From the NCBI GenBank assembly GCA_019279435.1, contig JAAALK010000082.1, positions 75,302,989 to 75,366,988 on the forward strand: a stretch of DNA of 64,000 nucleotides. Direction: 5' to 3'. Source of the stretch: Zizania palustris. Taxonomy: Eukaryota > Streptophyta > Magnoliopsida > Poales > Poaceae. Positions 55,901 through 64,000 of the stretch are shown piece by piece. The notes beneath the pieces were generated by a model, which ran no database searches, was not told the DNA's origin, and saw only the letters and a program-made list of their open reading frames with translations. Position numbers and translations under genes: made by a program. Numbering within the stretch: the stretch's first letter is position 1; each line of letters starts with the position of its first letter.

Positions 55901-56534
55901 TGGAGAATAGGGAAGCTACGCTAGCCGGCAAATTTAAATTTTCCCGCCCTAAGCTCAAGAACTATGCGTGTGCGAGATCATAGAACGTTACCTTCTAAAA
56001 CGAGACGCGGTAGGTGTAGCGAAAGAAGATGTCGAAGTAGCGTGTAAAGCCTATCCTCGATTCGTCCTTCGCTAGGTGAAGATGGCGTAGTCGTTCACGT
56101 GAAGAAGTCCACGAGCGTCGCTGTTCGAGCGATTCCTCTATGGTATCTACACGTAGAGGGATGGAGCTCCTCCCACGGCAGCATGCTAGCACCGCACGTC
56201 AGAGACGGGGATCCTTGACCTCAACAATTGAGATCATGAAAGGGAGGAGAGGAGTATATGGTGGCTAGGTCTAATCTAGGCTTATTCCTTGCCCCAAGAC
56301 CTCCTCCTCCTCTCTTTATATAGGGCTGAAAGCCCCCCTAGTCCTGCACATCTCGGAACCCACAAATTAGTTACAACTAATTCGTATTCGTAACAGATCC
56401 AATCTGTTACCCCACATCAGAACTTCTGATCCTGGATAAGAATATCCGACATGGTATTTTAGGTCTCCCAATTCAACATGACACACAACGGATCCAATCT
56501 AGTTTCGCCCACCTTAGAACTTCTGATACCATAT
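55901..56534 (-). repeat. Possible LTR of unclassified element G, interrupted by Copia E
   Basis: Begins TGGAGAATAGGG next to the primer-like site. A minus-strand TATA box (plus CTTTATATAGGG) is at about 56316-56327. Variants of the GAACTTCCGAT word recur (about 56418, 56441, 56515). The right part must lie beyond E and F, outside the window. No second LTR is visible, so the call rests on TATA plus primer site only. Confidence 0.4.
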
Positions 56535-58719
56535 TGTAGGACCGAAAGTAGCGACCAAAGGGGGGGTGAATGGGCGCCTAAAAAATTCTTTCGAATCAAT
56601 GGCCTGCTCCTAACACTCAATGCACCTCAACAGACCTAGCCGGGAAAGTGAACAGATCAACAAAACCTAAAATGATATAGCCTAAAAACAATTGGTGTCC
56701 TAAGTAAAAAGACACCGACACAGTGTTCGAAGGCAGATTAACAGATCAATCAAGACAAGAATATTTCAGCTTCATAAAAAAGACATCACAGGCATCTAAC
56801 TTCAAGTGCACGCAAACCAAGGTGATGTTTAATGTTAGAGAAAAATGTCTCTGGTTTGAAGTCTATGACACAAAATTCGAAGTATAAAGACTAGCTTCGA
56901 AACACTTCGAATTCCTGCGAAGTATGCTTCGAACTCTGTCAAGCTTTGGAGTTCACAACAAAAGACGTCGAAGCCAATAGGCAAACTTCGAAGATTGACT
57001 TCATCAGCGAGGTCTACTGCGTCAACACTTCAAGGTGGGACTACGAAGCCCAAAGCCTATTCCCGAAGCGTGAACAAGCGAAGGCTAAATGCCTAGACGA
57101 CGTAGCTTCGCACGAAACAATTTTCTGCAGGCTTCCTTGCGAACCCCGAAGTGAATGTGGCCAAAGCCTGCGACCACACCCTCGGAAAGGACTTTGAACC
57201 AAAACAAATACCGGACCCTAAGCTTCGAAGCACGTGCAACTTTGAAGAACAGAAAGTGTAAGACCCACACTCTAGCTCCGAACACTGAAAACTCCGAATA
57301 AAAAAATGAAGTCCTCCGGAACAAAAACCCGCAGAAGCAGAAACCTGCAAACACTACTCCGAAAAAAAATAGCTTCGCACACACTTCGCTCAAAATAATT
57401 TTCGTGTTGGGGCTCCAAGCCTATAGCCAAGCAACGCAGAAAATAAAGATTTCTTTTACAAAAGCTTGCCTGAACACATACTGCGCACCTAGACAAGAGC
57501 CAAGCTGTAGGGACTATAGCTACACCTAGCTGCTGTCAGCTACGACAGCAATACCAGGCGAAAGAAGACCACTGCAGCAGGCTAGAGGAAAAAGAAATCT
57601 ATCTACAGGGCTAGTGATGTGACCAATCAGCATAAGCAAAAAAACAACTATTTTCTCTTAGAAGATAATGCTTAGCTGTTGCAAAGCACTCAGACACCTG
57701 CTACTCCACTAAACACGAAACAACTAGTACTACCCAGCCAAAACTCGAAGAACCTCGATGACTAAAAATGCTGCAGCTACAAGCTAGTCATTTAGTCACA
57801 AGCCGACGCACAAAGAAGCAATCAAAACAGTCGATGATAAAAAAATCTCTCAGACGCACAAGAAAGAAATAACATAAACTAATCCATTCGCACACAGAAA
57901 CACGCAAAACGAGATCACATGATCACAACAACGCACGATTCGAGAGACAGGAAGAATAAGAACTGAATATGCGATTTTACAACATGCATGTGTTGCAGAT
58001 TCTGACGTGTGTGCAATGAGGTGTGGCGGCGGCGGAAGAACACCCGAATAAAAATGACCCAATCTTTTGGAATTAGTAAAGTGATTTCTGAAAGGGTGAC
58101 CTAACCCTAGGGATTGGGGCCCTATTTATAGGCAGCCCAATAGCCTAGGAATATTCCACCAGACCCTTAGGGTTTTTACAGATGCTGAACTAAATGGAAA
58201 AGACCAAACTGCCCTTAGGATATTTTTACAAACTCGACTAACTAACTGTGGGCCTAAGGACAAAATAGTAAACTCCTATTTACAGATAACTTATCTGAAA
58301 GCGGAGCTTTTGTAGCGACTACGTCTTCACTCTAGGACGGTCCGATCACAGATTAGTGGTCGTCAGTTTTGCGCCGAAACTAACAAAGCGTCCACCAACT
58401 TTGCACTAGGTACCCGGATTGGGCCAGCCCGATTCCGCAGCTCTCTCAGCCCGGCAATCGCTCGCCGCCCGTGTACCTGAGTCAATCCTAATCAATAGCC
58501 CAGTGGATCCTCTATTGCTCCTAGCCCATGTACCCAGATTGGGCCAGCCCGACTTCGCGGCCCCTCTGCCCGACAGTCGCTCACTGCCCGTATACCTGTG
58601 TAACACGTGGCCCAGACGCAGCAGGTCTTCTCTCTCTTTTTAGTACACTTTGACTACCGTTGACAATGACTCATCACATTTAGAGCCATGAGGCCCACGC
58701 TCTTTAGCATGGCTCCTCA
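56535..58719 (-). repeat. 3' LTR of E (2185 bp)
   Basis: Plus-strand ends TGTAGGACCG and GGCTCCTCA, the inverse of the A LTR ends. Minus-strand TATA (plus TATTTATAG) at 58123-58131. Regions at 58080-58160 and 58400-58600 match the A LTR. The middle differs and includes a TTCGAAG-rich part (56870-57400). Confidence 0.88.
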
Positions 58720-59254
58720 ATCTCCCCCTTGATGAGTGCATTGTCAACACTTCTCTTCATCAGCTCTCAAGTACCTGCGAACACATGTGAAAACATGAAA
58801 ACAAAACACAAGAAAACAGATAAGAAGAAAATAAAGTAAAAGTTTAACCCTAATGACCAAAAACCGAACAAAAGCAAGAAGTGGTCATTATGGTTAACCA
58901 AAAGTAAAAGCTCAAAACGAGTGCAATCTCAGAATCATCAACAGGGATATCAAAAGAGTAAGGACAAACGGGACAAAAATTCCCCTGAAACAAATCCTAG
59001 AGAAAGAAAAAACTCCCGCTTAAACTCTTCTCCCAAAATTTCTCCCCCTTGTTGACAATTGGACTCATCAAGCGAGACTAAATGCACTCTAAAGAGACAC
59101 AGACTCCCCCTGAAATGCAACTCCCCCTCAAAATATGCAATGAATGCAACTGGGGTGCAGGTGGAGTGTAGAAAGCATGCTTCTCAGATATGATTGACTG
59201 CAATTTACAAAATCTAGCAGGTATAGCAAAATACGTACTATCTAAGACACATGG
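58720..59254 (-). other. E 3' non-coding region with polypurine tracts
   Basis: Minus-strand AGGGGGAG tracts at 58720-58729, about 59040, 59104 and 59122. Arm 58730-58748 pairs with 58659-58676 in the LTR. Cut by F at 59254/59255 in a spot where A reads on without a break (about 21660). Confidence 0.85.
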
Positions 59255-59749
59255 TGTTGGGGGAAAATATCTCATCTTCGGGGTTATTGCCGCAACAGCA
59301 TGAAAGCAGATAGTGGATTCGAAGGTTTCCAGACGTCCATATTCGAAGATACCCTGAGTCAAGCTCGAAGTACGAAGATAGGCATTGGTTCGGAGTACAT
59401 CTTCGAACTAAGGCAATTCAAGATCTTTATTGCCAGCTAAGATGGAAGATTTATCTTTTATATTATTAGATTAGTCTTTTACCATTTTAGCCCTATCAAG
59501 GGTACCGAATAGTTTCCACTATGTCGGTTGTAATAGAGGGGTAAATAGGTCTTTTCCTTAATATTTGGGCCTATAAATACCCCCCATTTCACCCTGTAAT
59601 AGGGACTGAATACAAGTTATTCAATATACACATTCGAACTATTCTAAGTTGTTATCCTTTCGGAGGCTTAGAACAGTTTTCTTCGCAAACACTTCGTTTG
59701 TTAGTTTCTATTCTACAGAAACCTGTTAGCGTAATCTTTTACGCCAACA
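59255..59749 (+). repeat. 5' LTR of F (495 bp)
   Basis: TGTTGGGGG to TTACGCCAACA. TATA CTATAAATA at 59571-59579. Same length as the K LTR. Confidence 0.9.
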
Positions 59750-59767
59750 GTTGGCGCCGTCCGTGGG
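59750..59767 (+). other. Primer binding site of F
   Basis: GTTGGCGCCGTCCGTGGG directly after the LTR. Similar to C (27119). tRNA not assigned. Confidence 0.65.
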
Positions 59768-59811
59768 GAACCTAGTTCGAGAAACTACGTTCTCTACCAA
59801 TTTCCTACATC

Positions 59812-61340
59812 ATGCCTCCTAAGCGGAGCGCACCTCGTAACCCTGTTTGGAGGTCTTCTCGGATCTCCGGAGAGACCCCGTCCGACACGGTTGAAGTTGG
59901 AGGGCCTTCGACTTTCCCTCCACCTCAAACTCCGGAAGGAGTTTCCATCCCTCGAACGTACGGAGCTTCTCCGCCAACCCCTTCTATACTTCGAACGCCC
60001 GGAGTCCCTCCTCCACCTTCCATCCCAATTCGAACTGATCCTACTAGTTCTCAAGACCCGGAAGATCCTTCCGGAGGAGATGAAGACAATCTTGGAGACA
60101 TGGCCACTCAAATGGCCAACCTTCAAGCTGAAGTAGCAAGGTGGCGACAGGAAGCTGCGAACAGGCTTCGCTCTCAAGCCATCCCAACTATCCCAGAAGT
60201 GCCCGAAGACGACGAACCCGATTATCCTGAAGCTCCGGAGAATGCCTCCTTCGACAATGAATCTCCGCTGCATCCTGAGCTGCAGAAAGTTCACTTTGAT
60301 CCAAAGTTCAAAACTTCGAAGCTCTGTAAGTATGCCGGAGATGAAGATCCCGGAGAGTTCGTTCGTTCTTATGCCCTAGCAATTGAAGCTAGCGGAGGAG
60401 TTCGAGACACCATGGCGAAGTGTTCCCCTTAGCTCTTCAAGGAGTGGCATTAAGGTGGTTCTGGTCTTTGAGGCCAGGATCAATTAATTCATGGGGGCAG
60501 CTGAAGAAGAAGTTTATAAGCAATTTTCAAGGCACCTTCGTGCCTCCCATGTCAACAGGAAGCCTTTTCCAGGTGAAACAGCTCCTCGGAGAGACATTGA
60601 GGCAATATTTCAAGCGCTTCGCTCATACGAAGTCGCAAATCCGGGGGTTGCCTGCATCTTCGGTAGTTGTTGCAGCTCGGGAAGGCGTCACTCATCAAGG
60701 CCTTTTGGATAAGCTTCATCGGAAAAGCATCTCCTCGGTCTCTCAGTTGATGTCGTACTTTGAGGAGTATGCGAGGTCGGAAGAGGGTTGGCTCCGAAGA
60801 ACTGCCACTACTTCGTCCATATTGCAAGAAGTTAAAGTAGAAGTGAAAACTTCGGCGCAGCCGCAAGAACCAGTCTTCGAAGTTCAACATGATCGGAGAA
60901 GAGGGCAAAAGCACCCTCGTTCTGAAGTCATGAATATTGCACCCCCACAGAAGTTTACACAGAGAGCTCCACAGTCTTCGGGGAACAAGGCCAGCGGCTG
61001 GAGGCCGCCAGGGAAAACGGCTTGCAAGGGCCAGACCCTTTTCTGCTGCATCCATGGAGAAAATCGAAGCCATGCAACTGATACTTGCAAGGCTATACTT
61101 ACCCTAAGGGGAGAGTATCTAGAAAGAACTTCGGGTCGGGGTACTACCGACCGAGTTCCAGCTGCAACGCAAGCAGAGCCGGTCCAGGCTGTGGCGCGGA
61201 TAGAAAACTTTGATGCTGCAAGACACCCTCCAGTGGCCAATGTTATGCCACCTCCGAAGCAAGAGGAAGGGCAAGACCGAGGGAAAAGAGTAGTCCTCCC
61301 CATCTCCGGAGGAGGTACCCTCGGAAGCATGTCAAAGAGA
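59812..61340 (+). pseudogene. gag: F gag, one frameshift
   Basis: ATG 59812 (MPPKRSAPRNPVWRSSR) is the first Met after the primer site. The N-terminal part is Pro/Ser-rich and acidic, with a short helix (MATQMANLQAEVARWRQEA); then the capsid-type gag fold. The frame breaks at about 60423, where a run of T appears one base short, and resumes in another frame that stays open to the end of the window. A Cys/His cluster (CCIHGENRSHATDTC, about 61042-61086) takes the place of a zinc knuckle. The boundary with protease is approximate. Confidence 0.85.
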
Positions 61341-64000
61341 CAGCGAAGGGACTACGTCAGAGAAGTAGGCCATATTGGGACTTCGTCATCTGCAGCTGCA
61401 ATGCCGGAATGGTCTCATGTACCGATAGCTTTTTCTACGGAGGATGCAGCTGGTATTAAGTTCCCGCATGCAGACCCACTGGTTATCACTGCTGATATTG
61501 CGAGCACTGAAGTTCGAAGAGTGTTGATTGACGGAGGTAGTTCGGCATATATCATTTTTGTCCAAGCCTTCGATCAATTGTGCATTTCCAGGAAGCATCT
61601 CCTTCCAGCGGCTCGTCCTCTGCAAGGCTTCGCAGGACCTCCGCTTGATGCACTTGGCCAAATAGGCCTGGAAGTTACCTTCGGAGAAGGTTTGTTGGCC
61701 CGAACTGAGGAAGTAATCTTCGATGTTGTAGATGCCCCGTATGCTTACAACGTCATCTTCGGAAGAGGCATGCTAAACCAGTTCGGAGCTGTGGCGCATC
61801 ACAATTATTTGTGCATGAAGATGCCCACACAAGCAGGAGTCCTTACTGTCTTCGGAGATCAAGCTATTGCTCGGAGAGCGGAATATGGTCATGGTCCCCC
61901 TCTTGATCCAAGACAAGTAAACAATGTACAAGATAATGAAGAAATTTTTTCAGCTTCCTCCGAAGCTTCGAAGAAGTCCTTTCCGAGACCAAGTCCTGAG
62001 GGAGAAATTGCAACGAAGGTCATTGTTAAAGATGGTAAAGAGTATACATTTCAATTTGGTAAAGATTTACCTCCAGAAGTTGCAACCTCCTTGGAAAAGG
62101 TGGTAGAAGAGAATTTGGATGTCTTCGTTTGGTCTGACGAAGATATCACCGGAGTCGATCGGGATATCATTGAACATAGTTTACTTGTAAACCCGAAGGC
62201 CCGGCCTGTCCGGCAAGGACTCCGGAAAATGTTTGCAGAAAGAGCTTCTCTAGCAAAGGATGAAGTTGAGAAATTGTTGAAGGCTGGGATTATCAGAGAA
62301 GTGGCCCACACAGAATGGTTAGCCAACCCAGTCTTTGTCAGAAAGAAGTCTTCCGGGAAGTGGCGCATGTGCATTGATTTCACATCCTTGAATAAAGCAT
62401 GCCTTCGTGACCCCTACCCCATGCCCCGAATTGATCAATTGGTTGACTCCACCGCAGGTTCGGAGTTATTAAGCTTCCTTGACGCGTATTCTGGTTATCA
62501 TCAAATATGGTTGAAGCGCGAAGATGAAATCAAGACAAGCTTCGTAACTCCTTCGGGAGTCTTCTGTTATGTAAGAATGCCTTTCGGCTTGAGAAATGCC
62601 GGAGCTACTTTTTCGAGGTTAGTTGCTAAGGCTCTAGGTCATCAACTAGGTCGCAATGTGGAGGCCTATATGGATGATATTGTAATAAAGAGTGCTTTAA
62701 AGCACCAACATAGCCTAGACTTAGCAGAAACATTCAATAGCCTTCGGGCATGTGGGATCCGTCTTAACGCCGAAAAATGTATCTTCGGAGCTAAGGCTGG
62801 AAAGTTGTTAGGGTATTTAGTTTCAAGCAGAGGAATTGAAGCTAGCCCTACTCAAATAACTGCGCTACAAAAGATGGCTCCTCCGGAAAATTTAAAGCAA
62901 GTGCAAAAGCTGACTGGGCGTCTGGCAGCACTTAGCAGGTTTTTATCAAGGTCTGCGGAGAGAAGCTTGCCTATATTTAAAGCATTGAAGGGGTCCGAAG
63001 ATTTTGCATGGACACCGGAGTGTCAGAAAAGCTTCGAAGATATTAAAGAGTATCTCAGTAATCTTGCTACACTCACGGTGCCTACTGCGGACGAAACCCT
63101 ACTCCTTTACCTTGCAGCTACAGGTTCTGCTGTCAGCGCAGTCCTTGTCAGAGAAGTGGATTTCAATGGGAAGTTGGTCCAAAATCCTGTTTATTTTGTA
63201 TCCGAAGCATTATCAGGAGCGAAGACAAGATACTCCGAACTTGAAAAGTTCGTTTATGCTCTGATAATGGCTTCGAGGAAATTAAGACATTATTTTTTGG
63301 CACACAATGTAATTGTACCAACTTCGTATCCTTTAGGAGATATGCTTCGAAGTAAGGATTCCACCGGAAGGATTGGGAAGTGGGCAGTTGAGCTAGCACC
63401 CTTCGGCATATCTTTCTTGGCAAGGACAGCTATCAAATCGCAAGTCCTAGCAGATTTTGTAGCAGAATGGACTCCACCTGCAAATTTGGTTCCGGAGAAG
63501 TCAAGTGACGGAGTTTGGATTGTTTACTCCGATGGGGCTTTCCAAGCATCCGGAGCAGGCATCGGAGCAGTATTAATTTCACCTTCGGGGCAAAGATCAA
63601 TGTACTCCGCAAGACTCAACTTTAAGTCTACCAATAATATAGCGGAGTATGAAGGAATTTTATTGGGACTCCGAAAAGCACGTGCTCTAGGGGCTACAAG
63701 AATTATTATAAAGACAGATTCTCAGATAGTAGCAGGGCACGTAGATAAAAGTTTCCAAGTTCGGCATCCACAGCTTGCAAAGTACTTAGAAGAAATCTGT
63801 AAAATCGAAGCACACTTCAAGGGTATTTCCATTCGGAGTATACCAAGAGCAGAAAATGTGCAAGCGGACATCTTAGCAAAAGCTGCAGCCGGAGCTGTGG
63901 ATGTGCCAGAAGAAGCTTTCTATGAGGAACTCAGTATACCTTCGGTGCCACAAATTCCCTGTGCAGAGATTCTCTGCATTCCTAATGCAGATTGGAAAAA
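61341..64000 (+). CDS. pol: F pol, partial (protease, RT, RNase H, second RNase H)
   Basis: Same frame as the second gag part, no stop seen up to 64000. Protease: VLIDGGSSAYIIF near 61520 and a later VIFGRGMLNQF. RT: AGIIREVAHTEWLANPVFV, WRMCIDFTSLNKAC, FLDAYSGYHQI, MPFGLRNAGATF and EAYMDDIVIKS (YMDD at 62667-62678). First RNase H: LLLYLAATGSAVSAVLV, then YFVSEALSGAKTRYSELEKF. Second RNase H: VYSDGAFQASGAGIGAVLIS (from about 63520), STNNIAEYEGILLGL, IKTDSQIVAGHV and PRAENVQADILAK. The two RNase H domains place it in Tat. Truncated by the window edge before integrase. Confidence 0.93.

Larger units (their letters stand above)
56535..59254 (-). mobile_element. Copia (Sirevirus, A-like) element E, 3' end, minus strand
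   Basis: LTR 56535-58719 followed on the right by the 3' non-coding region with polypurine tracts (58720-59254), where Gypsy F is inserted. Pol and gag would lie beyond F, outside the window. Closest to A in LTR and flank sequence. Confidence 0.88.
59255..64000 (+). mobile_element. Gypsy (Tat lineage) LTR retrotransposon F, 5' part
   Basis: 5' LTR, primer site and a gag-pol frame that runs off the window after the second RNase H; integrase, any antisense ORF and the 3' LTR lie outside. Only one coding break was found in about 4.2 kb. Inserted into the non-coding end of E. LTR type shared with K. Confidence 0.92.

Noticed and set aside
54683..56534. Host gene or promoter
   Set aside because: No ORF, no exon-like pattern; the TATA box and primer-like site fit an old LTR element better.

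Overview
This window is plant nuclear repeat DNA, most likely from a grass. It consists almost entirely of LTR retrotransposons inserted into one another. I see no host gene, no tRNA or rRNA gene and no CRISPR array. The grass call is an inference from the families present: Sirevirus-type Copia elements with very long LTRs, Tat-type Gypsy elements with a second RNase H, and LTRs dense in CTTCGG/TTCGAAG words. I cannot name the species. Element letters (A to L) are local names.

Layout. 1-1527: 3' end of Gypsy K (antisense ORF fragment plus 495 bp LTR), inserted in J. 1528-2763: minus-strand Copia fragment J (RNase H end plus 3' non-coding region). 2764-12664: minus-strand Gypsy H, gag-pol with many breaks, left LTR cut by a deletion. 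12665-54682: one LTR (I) of the Copia B family, split into three pieces by two insertions. The first is Copia A (12817-24131, target duplication CAAAA). The second is Gypsy C (24961-54551, target duplication CCTGT). The 5' LTR of C was hit by minus-strand Gypsy L and then rearranged by a tandem duplication (25494-31282). Its 3' LTR contains Copia D (36221-54413, AGGAC), and the 3' LTR of D contains Copia B (43287-54097, TTTAC). 54683-56534: non-coding sequence that looks like the leader and LTR of an old minus-strand element (G). 56535-59254: 3' end of minus-strand Copia E. 59255-64000: Gypsy F, inserted in E, with a nearly open gag-pol running off the window.

How the pieces relate. A, B, D, E and J share Sirevirus hallmarks: an initiator-Met primer site, a large gag with two zinc knuckles, and several polypurine tracts before the 3' LTR. 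B is intact in gag and pol and its two LTRs are almost identical, so it is the youngest and the best candidate for a mobile element. D keeps an intact gag but has lost all of pol, so it would need a relative such as A or B to move. C has no gag or pol; its only gene-like content is an antisense, probably spliced ORF with its own TATA box, so it would depend on an autonomous Tat-type relative. F and K have LTRs of equal length and the same type.

Most notable: the antisense intron-containing gene in C, a stem bracketing the polypurine tract and 3' LTR start in four Sireviruses with one covarying base pair, the gag-only element D, the duplicated LTR/target segment in C, and a 23-nt patch in an H LTR copied from DNA 64 bp away.
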